A stretch of DNA of 64,000 nt from NCBI RefSeq assembly GCF_002214365.1, contig NZ_CP014854.1, positions 248,001 to 312,000 of the forward strand. The letters run 5' to 3'. Below, in pieces: positions 51,571 to 60,311 of this stretch. The number at the start of each line of letters is the position of its first letter. Positions within the stretch are counted from its first letter, which is position 1. Origin of the DNA: Thermococcus celer Vu 13 = JCM 8558. Lineage in GTDB: Archaea; Methanobacteriota_B; Thermococci; Thermococcales; Thermococcaceae. The notes beneath the pieces were generated by a model. That model ran no database searches. It saw nothing but the letters and a program-made list of their open reading frames with translations, and was not told the origin of the DNA. A program made the position numbers and the translations under genes.

Positions 51571-52710
51571 ATGGTCTCAAAGCCCCACGGCGGCAAACTC
51601 GTCAGGAGGCTCGTGGCCGAGAGGACGCGCGAGAGGATCCTGAGCGAGCAGGAGGAGTACCCCCGCGTCCAGATCGAGCACGGCCGGGCCATAGACCTCG
51701 AGAACATCGCGCACGGCGTTTACTCCCCCCTCAAGGGCTTCTTGACGAGCGATGACTTTCAGGATGTACTCAACCACATGCGCCTCAGCGACGACACGCC
51801 CTGGACGATCCCGATAGTCCTCGACGTAAAGGAGAGGGCATTCGACGAGGGCGACGCGGTGCTCCTCTATTACGACGATATCCCCGTGGCCAGGATGCAC
51901 GTTGAGGAGATATACACCTACGACAAGAGGGAATTCGCGACCAAGGTCTTCAGGACCGACGACCCGGCCCACCCGGGAGTCGCCCGCGTTATGGGCATGG
52001 GGGACTATCTCCTCGGCGGCGAGATAGAGCTCCTCAATGAGCTCCCGAACTCTTTCGCCAGGTACACCCTCAGGCCGGTCGAGACGAGGGTTCTTTTCAA
52101 GGAACGTGGCTGGAGGACCATCGTTGCTTTCCAGACGAGGAACGTGCCCCACCTCGGCCACGAGTACGTCCAGAAGGCGGCGCTAACCTTCGTCGACGGG
52201 CTCTTCATCAACCCCGTCCTCGGAAGGAAGAAGAAGGGGGACTACAGGGACGAGGTCATAATCAAGGCCTACGAAACGCTCTTCAGGCACTACTACCCCA
52301 GAGATGCGGCCGCCCTGGCGACCGTCCGCTACGAGATGCGCTACGCCGGTCCGAGGGAGGCGATCCACCACGCCATAATGAGGAAGAACTTCGGTGCGAC
52401 GCACTTCATAGTGGGGAGGGATCACGCGGGCGTTGGCGACTACTACGGCCCCTACGATGCGTGGGACCTCTTCGAGGAGTTCCCGGACCTCGGGATAACC
52501 TCGATGTTCATCCGCGAGGCCTTCTACTGCAGGAAATGCGGCGGCATGGTAAACGCGAAGATATGCCCCCACGGCGAGGAGTTCCACGTCCACATAAGCG
52601 GCACCAAACTCAGGAAGATGATAATGACGGGGGAGAAACCCCCGGAGTACATGATGCGCCCGGAGGTCTTCGAGGTCGTGAGGAGCTTCGAGAACCCCTT
52701 CGTTGGGTGA
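51571..52710 (+). CDS. sat: Sulfate adenylyltransferase
   Basis: Makes APS from sulfate and ATP. A 379-residue enzyme with QTRNVPHLGHEYVQ (nucleotide site) and GRDHAGVGDYYGPYDA, and a C-terminal zinc-type FYCRKCGGMVNAKICPHG. It is complete, with GAGGTGGTACC before the ATG. It opens a run with a DHH phosphoesterase, a phosphodiesterase-like enzyme and APS kinase (55159). Together they should make PAPS, so the pathway is sulfation, not dissimilation; no reductase genes are present. Confidence 0.95.
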   Translation: MVSKPHGGKLVRRLVAERTRERILSEQEEYPRVQIEHGRAIDLENIAHGVYSPLKGFLTSDDFQDVLNHMRLSDDTPWTIPIVLDVKERAFDEGDAVLLYYDDIPVARMHVEEIYTYDKREFATKVFRTDDPAHPGVARVMGMGDYLLGGEIELLNELPNSFARYTLRPVETRVLFKERGWRTIVAFQTRNVPHLGHEYVQKAALTFVDGLFINPVLGRKKKGDYRDEVIIKAYETLFRHYYPRDAAALATVRYEMRYAGPREAIHHAIMRKNFGATHFIVGRDHAGVGDYYGPYDAWDLFEEFPDLGITSMFIREAFYCRKCGGMVNAKICPHGEEFHVHISGTKLRKMIMTGEKPPEYMMRPEVFEVVRSFENPFVG

Positions 52711-52738
52711 CCCATTATTTTTTTGCGGGGTGGGTTAG

Positions 52739-53674
52739 GTGAATCTAATCGTCCACCACTGGGACACGGACGGGGTAACCTCTGCGGCGCTCCTCGTGAA
52801 AGCGCTCGCCCTGGAGGACTTCACCAACATGACGGCGCCCATAGGGGAGTTCTCCTTTGATGAGCGCATCTGGGGTGCCGTTGGGAGGGCCAAAAGGCTC
52901 TACGTACTGGACTTCAACGTCCCGGGTGAGGCGGAGAAGGTTGAGGTGCCGACGCTCTTCATCGACCACCATACCCAGCCGAGGATCCGGAACCCGCTCG
53001 TGGAGCAGGTCAATCCGTCGCTCGGAGGCGAATATTACCCCTCCTGTTCCCTCGTCGTCTCGGAGCATTTCGGGATATGGAACGCCTGGAGCGCCCTCGG
53101 TGTCGTCGGGGACATCGGGGAGAGGGCTTTCGAGCTGGAAAAAGTCAGGACACTCCTTGAGAGGGAGGGGATTTCGCGGGATGAAGCTTTAAGGCTCGTC
53201 GAGCTCGTGGATTCGAACTACATCGCCATGGAGAGGGAAGCCGTGGAGGAGGCCGTGAGGGTTCTCCTCAACAACGATATCAAAGGTCTCCTCGAGTACG
53301 AACCGTGGGTGAAAAAAGCGGAGGCGATAAGGGAGGCCATTGAGGAAGCCACCTCAAATCCCGAGGAGAGGAACGGCTTCGCCATCGTCCGCTTCGAGAG
53401 TCCCTTCAACGTAATCTCGAAGGTCGCCAGAAAGCTCGTCTGGGAGATGAAGTACAGGGGCGCGGTGGTCGTCAACGGGAACTTCCACGGAAATGCTCAG
53501 GTGTACTTCAGGGTCTCGGGCGAGGAGGCGGAAAGGACGGACATGGCCGAGCTCATCGAGCGCGTTAGGGCCCTCGGAACCAACACCGGCGGCAAGAGGG
53601 AGGTCATGGGGTGCGTCTGCGAGAAGGGTAAAACCAACGACGTGCTCTCAATCATCGAAGAATACCTGAGGTGA
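52739..53674 (+). CDS. DHH-family phosphoesterase (candidate pAp phosphatase)
   Basis: A 311-residue member of the DHH/DHHA1 group with HHWDTDGVTSAAL (DxD-type metal site) at 6-18, FIDHH near residue 80 and a C-terminal GGKREVMGC of DHHA1. The family includes RecJ, NrnA and pAp phosphatases. Lying between sat and cysC, the best guess is removal of pAp, the by-product of PAPS-dependent sulfotransfer. It starts with GTG, 28 nt after sat, and overlaps the next gene region at 53671. Confidence 0.78.
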   Translation: MNLIVHHWDTDGVTSAALLVKALALEDFTNMTAPIGEFSFDERIWGAVGRAKRLYVLDFNVPGEAEKVEVPTLFIDHHTQPRIRNPLVEQVNPSLGGEYYPSCSLVVSEHFGIWNAWSALGVVGDIGERAFELEKVRTLLEREGISRDEALRLVELVDSNYIAMEREAVEEAVRVLLNNDIKGLLEYEPWVKKAEAIREAIEEATSNPEERNGFAIVRFESPFNVISKVARKLVWEMKYRGAVVVNGNFHGNAQVYFRVSGEEAERTDMAELIERVRALGTNTGGKREVMGCVCEKGKTNDVLSIIEEYLR

Positions 53675-53679
53675 GGAGG

Positions 53680-55110
53680 ATGGAGTTTGAGAGGAAGGTT
53701 AGGGAAGGGATGGCCCGGACGAAAAGGGTCCTCGTCATAGGACTGGATTCGGCCCCTCCGGAGCTGATGTTCAACCGCTTCTACGACGAGCTCCCCAACA
53801 TTAGAAGGCTCCTCGAGAGATCCGTTCACGGGCCGATGCAGACCGGCATTCCGGCCATAACCATTCCGATGTGGATGGTGATGGTCACCGGTAAGACCCC
53901 GGGCGAGCTCGGGCTCTACGGCTTCAGGCACAGGAGGGGGAACTCCTACACTGACTACTGGATAGCCCACAGTAAAAAGGTGAAGGAGAAGACCCTCTGG
54001 GACCACCTCGGGGAGAGGGGCAAAAGGTCCGTAATCGTCGGCGTGCCACCGACGTACCCACCCAAGCCCATCAAGGGGCACCTCGTGAGCTGTTTCATAA
54101 CCCCCGATGCGAGCGTCGACTACACATATCCGAAGGAGCTGAAGGGCGAGATAGAGCGGCTCGTCGGCGAGTACATCTTCGACGTCCCCTTCAGGAAGGA
54201 GGCCAAGGACGAGGTGAAGGAAGGCCTCTGGGAGATGACCGAAAAGAGGTTCGAGGTGATTCGCTATCTAATTCAGGAGAAGGAGTGGGACTACTTCCAC
54301 TTCGTCGAGATCGGCCTCGACAGGGTTCACCACGCCTTCTGGCGCTACTTCGACGAGAACCATCACCTTTACCCAGGGAAGGGGAACAGGTACGAGAACG
54401 TCATCCCAGACTACTGGAGGCTTTTGGACAGGGAGATCGGGAAAACCCTGGAGCTTGTGGACCTCGACGAGACGGCGGTCTTCATAGTCTCCGACCACGG
54501 GATAAAGGCCATGCACGGCAACTTCGCCGTGAACCAGTGGCTGGCGGAGGAGGGCCTCCTGAAGGTGAGGAACCCCGAGGCGCTGCACGACGGCAGAACG
54601 AAGCGCTTCGAGAGCCTCGACGTCGACTGGAAGGAAACAACCGCCTGGGGCTGGGGCGGCTACTACTCGCGCGTCTTCCTCAACGTGCTCGGCAGGGAGA
54701 GGGAGGGAAGGATACCGCTCTCCCGGTTCGAGAGGGTGAGGGACGAGGTGGCGGAGCAGATAAAGTCCATACGCGGCCCGAACGGGGAGGGGTGGAACAC
54801 GAAGGTGTTCTATCCGGAGGAGATCTATCCTGTGGCGAGGGGCAACAAGCCCGACGTGATGGTCTACTTCGACAACCTCAACTGGCGCGCCGCGGGAACG
54901 GTCGGGCACCCGAGCAACTACCTGCCGGAGAACGACACGGGGCCGGACGACGCGAACCACTCCGAGTTCGGGGTGTTCTCCATGTACCTCCCCGGCTTCG
55001 ACGAGAGCAGGGCAACCAGGCTGAGCATCTACGACTTCGCCCCGACGATGCTGAGGCTCTTCGGAATTGAAGAACCCCTCGCGGAAATGCACGGGAAGAG
55101 CATCCTCTGA
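53680..55110 (+). CDS. Alkaline-phosphatase superfamily phosphodiesterase/nucleotide pyrophosphatase-like
   Basis: A 476-residue protein of the AP superfamily: metal-site VIGLDSAPPELM at about 20-31, a possible nucleophile Thr in GIPAITIPMW, GLDRVHHAFW near 210, and VSDHGIKAMHG near 272, all in family order. Substrates in this family are phosphodiesters, phosphonates or sulfate esters; none can be chosen. ATG 53680 with GAGGTGAGGA upstream is preferred to GTG 53671. It is in the sat cluster, so sulfate or phosphate release from APS, PAPS or sulfated glycans is possible. Confidence 0.8.
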   Translation: MEFERKVREGMARTKRVLVIGLDSAPPELMFNRFYDELPNIRRLLERSVHGPMQTGIPAITIPMWMVMVTGKTPGELGLYGFRHRRGNSYTDYWIAHSKKVKEKTLWDHLGERGKRSVIVGVPPTYPPKPIKGHLVSCFITPDASVDYTYPKELKGEIERLVGEYIFDVPFRKEAKDEVKEGLWEMTEKRFEVIRYLIQEKEWDYFHFVEIGLDRVHHAFWRYFDENHHLYPGKGNRYENVIPDYWRLLDREIGKTLELVDLDETAVFIVSDHGIKAMHGNFAVNQWLAEEGLLKVRNPEALHDGRTKRFESLDVDWKETTAWGWGGYYSRVFLNVLGREREGRIPLSRFERVRDEVAEQIKSIRGPNGEGWNTKVFYPEEIYPVARGNKPDVMVYFDNLNWRAAGTVGHPSNYLPENDTGPDDANHSEFGVFSMYLPGFDESRATRLSIYDFAPTMLRLFGIEEPLAEMHGKSIL

Positions 55111-55158
55111 TCTTTTACCCTTCGTTTTCCAATCACAGCTCGAAACGAGGTGGATGGA

Positions 55159-55704
55159 ATGGACGGGCTCAGGAACATCGAAAAGGGCTTTACGATATGG
55201 CTCACCGGGCCGAGCGGTGCGGGAAAGACGACCTTAGCGGTGAAGCTCGCCAGGAAGCTCAGGGAGATGGGTTACCGCGTGGAGATACTCGACGGGGACA
55301 CGATAAGGAAGACCCTTTACCCGGAGCTTGGCTTCTCGAAGGAAGCGAGGGAGATGCACAACAGGATAGTTATCCACATGGCCAGGCTCCTGAGCAGGAA
55401 CGGGGTTATAGCGATAGTTTCCCTCATCTCGCCTTATAGAGCGGTCCGCGAACGCGCGAGGAAGGAGATAGGGGACTTCATCGAGGTCTACGTTTATGCC
55501 CCCCTCGAAGTGAGGATCCAGCGAGACCCGAAAGGGCTCTACGCCAGAGCAATGAGGGGCGAGATAAAGGGCCTCACGGGTTACGATGGGGTCTACGAGG
55601 AGCCGGAGAACCCGGAGGTGAGGGTGGACAGCTCCAGGATGACGCCTGAGGAGGAGGTCGAGGCGGTAATAGAGAAGGCCCGGGAGCTCGGGTACCTGCC
55701 GTAA
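55159..55704 (+). CDS. cysC: Adenylylsulfate (APS) kinase
   Basis: Phosphorylates APS to PAPS. The 181-residue protein has P-loop GPSGAGKT (17-24), the DGD motif in EILDGDTIRKTLYPELGFSKEAR, and the lid VYVYAPLEVRIQRDPKGLY. ATG 55159 follows GAGGTGG; an in-frame GTG lies at 55150. Together with sat it gives a full PAPS route. The TauE-like transporter follows after 15 nt. Confidence 0.95.
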   Translation: MDGLRNIEKGFTIWLTGPSGAGKTTLAVKLARKLREMGYRVEILDGDTIRKTLYPELGFSKEAREMHNRIVIHMARLLSRNGVIAIVSLISPYRAVRERARKEIGDFIEVYVYAPLEVRIQRDPKGLYARAMRGEIKGLTGYDGVYEEPENPEVRVDSSRMTPEEEVEAVIEKARELGYLP

Positions 55705-55719
55705 TCCGGAGGGAAAACC

Positions 55720-56459
55720 TTGAGCCCGCCTATCTTTGTGGGTCTGGGCTTTCTCGTGGGCTTCCTCGTCGGCCTAACGGGGGTCGGCGGCGGGGCCCTG
55801 ATGACCCCCCCCTCATCTTCCTCGGCATCGAGCCCCTAACGGCCGTCGGAACGGACCTGCTCTACGCCACGATTACGAGGGTCTTTGGCCTGTTCTTCCA
55901 CGGGAGAAGAGGCAGGATAAGGTACGATATAGCCCTTCGCCTCCTGGTGGGAAGCATCCCCGCGGTCTTCATGGGAGGCCTGATACTGCGGGGGCTGAAC
56001 AGGGAAGCCCTCAACGCCTACCTCACACTCCTGCTCGGCCTCATCCTCGTCACCAGCGCCTTTTTGAGCATCCTCAAAGGAGAGCTACACGTCCCCGTGA
56101 GGCCGAGGTGGGCCTACGTTTACCTCCTCGGCTTCATCGTTGGCCTGACAGTCCAGTTCACGTCGGTCGGGGCGGGCGTTGTAGTGAGCTTCACCCTGAT
56201 GAACGTGGCCAGACTCGATCCAAAGGACGTCGTGGGGGTCACCATACTCTACGGGCTTGCGCTCTCCGCCATGGGTTTTCTGAACTACGCGGGCATCGGC
56301 GGGGTTGATTACGGCCTCGCCGGAGCGCTGATCCTTGGGACGGTTCCCGGGGTTTACCTGGGGACCCACATCAGCAGGATCTCCGATGGGGAGAACCTTA
56401 AAAGGGCCATGAACGTGATGATACTGCTGATTGGGCTGTTCACCCTGCTGGGAGGTTGA
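55720..56459 (+). pseudogene. TauE/SafE-family permease, interrupted by a C-tract frameshift
   Basis: TTG 55720, with GGAGGG upstream, opens SPPIFVGLGFLVGFLVGLTGVGGGALMT, the TauE/SafE N-terminal motif (GxGGG). A run of eight C at 55805-55812 then puts the frame out; with 9 C (or 6) the sequence continues as LIFLGIEPLTAVGTDLLYATITRVFG and on to the normal C-terminus at 56459. In the given sequence translation from the start ends at a TAA at 55838-55840. The family exports or imports sulfur anions, such as sulfite or sulfate, which suits the PAPS cluster. It is either a true pseudogene, a phase-variable gene, or a sequencing error. Confidence 0.72.
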
Positions 56460-56464
56460 GGTGC

Positions 56465-57997
56465 TTGGATGAGGTCAACCGCGCGCTTCAGAGGATGGCG
56501 AGGGGTACGGGCATCGTGTTCTTCGGGGGAATAATAGGGGTTATCCTGGGGTTTACATCCCGGACGCTTATAGCGAGGTATTTTGAAAGGAGCCAGTACG
56601 GAACGTTCAACCTGGCATTGACAATTCTGAGCGTGGGTTTGGTTATCGCCATGCTCGGTCTGTCGAGCGGGGTCACCAGGGAACTTTCCCGTTACCGAAA
56701 GGAGGCCCCTGAAAGAGTTACTTCCCTAATATCCACGGCGTTCTTCATCGTTCTGGTGAGTTCCCTCACAGTTGCCGTGGGGTACGTTATCCTCGCCCCT
56801 TACATCTCCCTGCTGTTCCATGATGGGTTGCTCGAATATGCCCTCAGGGTGAGCGCGCCTGCGATGCCCTTTCTGGCTTTGACTTCGCTCCTGGTTGCGA
56901 TCTCCAGGGGGTTCAACAGGGTCCGTGAGAACTTCTACTACCAGAGAATACTGTCGCCGCTCTTGTATCTCTTGGTTGTCCTTGTTGTGGTCTTTGGCGG
57001 TTTGGATTTTGGTACTCTCTTCACGGGATACGTACTTGCCCAGGCGGCGACCTTCACGGCACTCCTTTTTGAGATGCTCCGGTTGGGTATCCTCCGGCTC
57101 AGGCTTTCCTTTAGCTCCCGGCTGGCCAGGGAACTGGTAGTCTTTTCCGCGCCTCTGATGCTCACTGGAATACTGGAGTACATCATGAACTGGACGGACA
57201 CCCTGATGCTGGGTTATTACCTCAACTCCGATGTCGTTGGTCTCTACAACTCCGCTTCACCTCTGGCCAGGTTTATCCCCGTGTTTTTGGGCTCCGCCGG
57301 TTTCCTGTTCATGCCAATAGCCACCGCTTTTTACACCGAGGGTAAATTGGGGGAGCTCAACAGGATATACCGGATAATAACCCGCTGGATTTTCCTGCCA
57401 ACGTTTCCCCTCTTCACGCTGCTCGTGGTGTTTCCCGAGACCACCATAACCGGGTTCTTCGGTCCGAAATACTCGGCCGCCTCCACTGCCCTTCAGATAC
57501 TCGCGGTGGGCTTCATGTTCCACACCTTCCTTGGCCTCAACGGGATGAGCTTAGTAGCCATCGGAGAACCAAACGCCAACCTCGTTGGTAACATCTTCGC
57601 CGCGACCTTCAACGTGATCCTCAACGCCCTGCTGATACCCAGTTACGGGATCAACGGGGCCGCCGTGGCGACGTCTGTCTCGTACGTAGTGGCGAACCTC
57701 TTCCGCTCCTGGTGGCTCTACCTCAGGACTAAGATCCACCCCTTCGGAAGGAGCTACCTCCGCCAGCTTGCCGTTGCCGTTGTGATCGTGCCGATACTGA
57801 TGCTCTTGGCTCCAGCTGATGTGGGTCTTCTCATGGCCCTTCTACTGGTGGGGCTATCCTTTTTGGTGTACCTGGTAATTATACTACTTCTGAGGACCGT
57901 GGAGCCCGAGGACGTTGCTCTGCTGAGGGCGGTTGGTCAGAGGTTGGGATGGAACGTTGAACCCCTTGCGAGGGTTCTGGAGAGGTTTTCCGTCTGA
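56465..57997 (+). CDS. Polysaccharide/lipid-linked oligosaccharide flippase (MOP family)
   Basis: A 510-residue protein with 12-14 membrane helices and the layout of RfbX/Wzx flippases; the N-terminal helix VFFGGIIGVILGFTSRTLIARYFERSQYGTFN, with the ARYFxxxxYGTFN signature, is typical. It moves lipid-linked glycans across the membrane. TTG 56465 follows GGAGGTTGAGGTG; TTG 56456 is in frame but abuts the site. It overlaps the end of the TauE-like gene. It links the sulfation genes with glycan assembly in the same locus. Confidence 0.85.
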   Translation: MDEVNRALQRMARGTGIVFFGGIIGVILGFTSRTLIARYFERSQYGTFNLALTILSVGLVIAMLGLSSGVTRELSRYRKEAPERVTSLISTAFFIVLVSSLTVAVGYVILAPYISLLFHDGLLEYALRVSAPAMPFLALTSLLVAISRGFNRVRENFYYQRILSPLLYLLVVLVVVFGGLDFGTLFTGYVLAQAATFTALLFEMLRLGILRLRLSFSSRLARELVVFSAPLMLTGILEYIMNWTDTLMLGYYLNSDVVGLYNSASPLARFIPVFLGSAGFLFMPIATAFYTEGKLGELNRIYRIITRWIFLPTFPLFTLLVVFPETTITGFFGPKYSAASTALQILAVGFMFHTFLGLNGMSLVAIGEPNANLVGNIFAATFNVILNALLIPSYGINGAAVATSVSYVVANLFRSWWLYLRTKIHPFGRSYLRQLAVAVVIVPILMLLAPADVGLLMALLLVGLSFLVYLVIILLLRTVEPEDVALLRAVGQRLGWNVEPLARVLERFSV

Positions 57998-58014
57998 GGC
58001 TCAAATGGCTCTCA

Positions 58015-58308
58015 TTGTGGGTTTCTCTCTGTAAGAAAAATTTAAGCGAAGATTTCAATTATCTTCTAAAACTTGGCGGATTGCCTTCTCATTCGGATAA
58101 GTTCCTGAGAGTCCTAGAGCTCATCACAAAGTTTTATCACATTAAGGGAGATTTTCGGAACGAATTGATTGTTAAATTGCCCCAGGCAAAGAAAAATGCC
58201 CGTGGAATCGGCAATTCAACCAACCACTTCATCCAAAAGACTTTGAGTCCTAACTGGGAGGAGCTCATTGAAAGCCTGCACTTCAAGATAGAAGAACTCT
58301 TTAAGTGA
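58015..58308 (+). CDS. Hypothetical fragment, 97 residues
   Basis: An AT-rich frame reading LSEDFNYLLKLGGLPSHSDKF and further. There is no ribosome-binding site, the start is a TTG, and no family is recognised. Basic, helical content. It lies in a decayed region and is probably a fragment of a larger lost gene. Confidence 0.25.
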   Translation: MWVSLCKKNLSEDFNYLLKLGGLPSHSDKFLRVLELITKFYHIKGDFRNELIVKLPQAKKNARGIGNSTNHFIQKTLSPNWEELIESLHFKIEELFK

Positions 58309-58428
58309 ATGGAAAAGTCAAGTACAACCGGAGTTTAACCCCTTTATCTCGGTTCATCTCTCAATGGAGTGGCATTATATCCTCTACTGGATTATTCCGG
58401 TTATGCCCAAAACCAAGAATACTGATAC

Positions 58429-58793
58429 CTATCTATTCTTCTCTTTATAAGCCGGGCAGGCGGCGCAGAACATGTAAAACCTATCAACGTTCACCCTGTA
58501 GAAAGTCTCTCCATTTTCTTTAAATTTTCTCAATTCCCCTCTCCAAACACTGGCTCGCTCCATCTCCAATAGTGGCAGTAGCCGTTGCGGTTGTATTCGC
58601 AACGATCTTTCTTCCATAAAGCATGGTCCTCCATAGCATCCCATAGACTCCAGAACTCATCCCAAAAGTCATCGGCGAAGAAAAGAAGTCTGCTACTCCA
58701 GAGCCCTCCACTCTTTTTAATGAATAGATAGGCGTACAAGGCCATTTCAGCAACCTGCTCAGGAGTCAACTCTTTGGCCTTCTCACCGCAGTA
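58429..58793 (-). pseudogene. Frameshifted Cys-rich small protein gene
   Basis: One minus frame reads CGEKAKELTPEQVAEMALYAYLFIKKSGG... and on to CEYNRNGYCHYWRW, stopping near 58533. A second frame takes over close to 58560-58580 with SVWRGELRKF...FYRVNVDRFYMFCAACPAYKEK to 58429. Joined, the two halves make a coherent protein of about 120 residues with a Cys-x6-Cys and a Cys-x2-Cys site, likely zinc-binding. The upstream end has no start (in-frame TAA at 58794-58796). So it is both truncated and frameshifted. Confidence 0.55.
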
Positions 58794-59216
58794 TTAAGGG
58801 GCCCCATGTCTAAGCCCAATTCCACTGCCTGCTGCGTGAGTTCCTGACTCAACCCTTATCCCATTTTTTCTGTACATGACTTATTATTGTATCCCCGTAT
58901 CCTGAAGGGGATTGTAGTTATAATGGAGTGTTTATACTGCATGGGATGGCAAGCTGGTTGCGATAGTGCCTGTAAGGAGGGAGACTTAACCATATGAAAG
59001 GGAAATTGTGAGGAACTTCTCCACTTTGGAGTGCGGCATCTCAACTTGGCCTTAGCGAGCCCACCATTTGACATCTTTATCATGGAGTGCCATAGCCGGA
59101 TTAATAAATTGGAAAAGTGAGCCTGTTGAGCACGACACCTGCTGGCCTTTACAGGCTCTTATTTCATAGCTCAGTATTTTCCTCAGGTCCAACCTCACAC
59201 GATAGATTTTTATTTT
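58794..59216. other. Non-coding, decayed stretch before rmlA
   Basis: About 420 bases without a supportable gene. A 24-codon frame at 58923-58997 encodes a peptide with four Cys (CLYC...CDSAC), likely chance or a zinc-site remnant. A TATA-like tttttatttt at 59205-59214 is the probable rmlA promoter. Confidence 0.4.
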
Positions 59217-59246
59217 GTGAGGTTGTATAGGGGGCGGTGGAATGAC

Positions 59247-60305
59247 ATGAAGGCCCTTATTCTCTCAGGGGGTCACGGTACGAGGCTCAGGCCTTTAACG
59301 TACTCACAACAGAAACAGTTGATCCCGGTTGCGAACAAGCCTGTCCTGTTCTACGCCATCGAAGACGTCATCGAGGCCGGGATCCATGACATCGGAATCA
59401 TCGTGGGCCCCAACGCCGAGCAGGTGAAGAAAACCGTTTTAAGCAGGGACTGGGACGCCCGCATCGAGTTCATCTATCAGGGCGAGCCCAAGGGACTGGC
59501 CCATGCCATCCTGGTGGCTCGAGACTACCTCGGCGACGATGACTTCGTCATGTACCTGGGCGACAACATCCTCAGGGAGGGCATCGTAGAGCACCTGGAG
59601 CACTTCAAGGAGGGAAACTTTGACGCGAGCATTCTGCTCTGTGAGGTCCCCAACCCCCGGCAGTTCGGGGTCGCAGAGATTAGTGAGGACGGGAAGACCA
59701 TACGTCGCTTGGTTGAGAAACCGAAGGTGCCGCCGAGCAACCTGGCCCTGGTCGGGATCTACTTCTTCAAACCCGTCATCCACGAGGCGGTGAAGAACAT
59801 AAGACCCTCATGGAGGAACGAGCTCGAGATCACCGACGCGATCCAGTGGCTCATAGATCAAGGCTACCGCGTAGGATGGACGAAGGTTCGGAACTGGTGG
59901 AAGGACACGGGAAAACCGGAGGACCTGCTGGAGGCAAATAGGCTGATCCTTGACGACATAGAGGCCGATGTAAGGGTGCAGACCAGCGCGCGCATCCACG
60001 GGAGGGTCGTCATCGGCGAGGACAGCGTAATAGATGAAGACACGGTCATTAAGGGTCCCGTGGTTATCGGGAAGAACGTCAGGATAAAGAACTCGTACAT
60101 CGGCCCCTACACCAGCATTGGGGATAACGTTGTGATCGAGAACACCGAGATAGAGGATTCCATAGTGCTGGAGGGAAGCGAGATAAGGAACGCCGGCAGG
60201 ATCGTCGAAAGCCTAATCGGGAGGGGCGTGAGGATAATAAACAGCACGTCCCACCCATTGGGTAGAAAGCTGGTCATAGGTGATAACTCAAGGCTGATAC
60301 TGTGA
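59247..60305 (+). CDS. rmlA: Glucose-1-phosphate thymidylyltransferase, long archaeal type
   Basis: Makes dTDP-glucose, first step of dTDP-rhamnose synthesis. The 352-residue protein has GGHGTRLRPLTYSQQKQL near its start, YLGDNIL, and a C-terminal hexapeptide-repeat helix (VIGEDSVIDEDTVIKGPVVIG) as in archaeal long RmlA forms. ATG 59247 is chosen with GGTGGAATGA upstream; the open frame extends 10 codons to GTG 59217. rmlB follows after 6 nt. Confidence 0.93.
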   Translation: MKALILSGGHGTRLRPLTYSQQKQLIPVANKPVLFYAIEDVIEAGIHDIGIIVGPNAEQVKKTVLSRDWDARIEFIYQGEPKGLAHAILVARDYLGDDDFVMYLGDNILREGIVEHLEHFKEGNFDASILLCEVPNPRQFGVAEISEDGKTIRRLVEKPKVPPSNLALVGIYFFKPVIHEAVKNIRPSWRNELEITDAIQWLIDQGYRVGWTKVRNWWKDTGKPEDLLEANRLILDDIEADVRVQTSARIHGRVVIGEDSVIDEDTVIKGPVVIGKNVRIKNSYIGPYTSIGDNVVIENTEIEDSIVLEGSEIRNAGRIVESLIGRGVRIINSTSHPLGRKLVIGDNSRLIL

Positions 60306-60311
60306 GGTGGA

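Noticed and set aside
54268-55092. Long frames on both other phases inside the phosphodiesterase gene
   Set aside because: Arg- and Pro-rich low-complexity products with no start signals; the plus-strand AP-superfamily frame explains the region.
58923-58997. 24-residue four-Cys peptide as a gene
   Set aside because: Too short, no ribosome-binding site or promoter, in a decayed region; noted only as a possible remnant.
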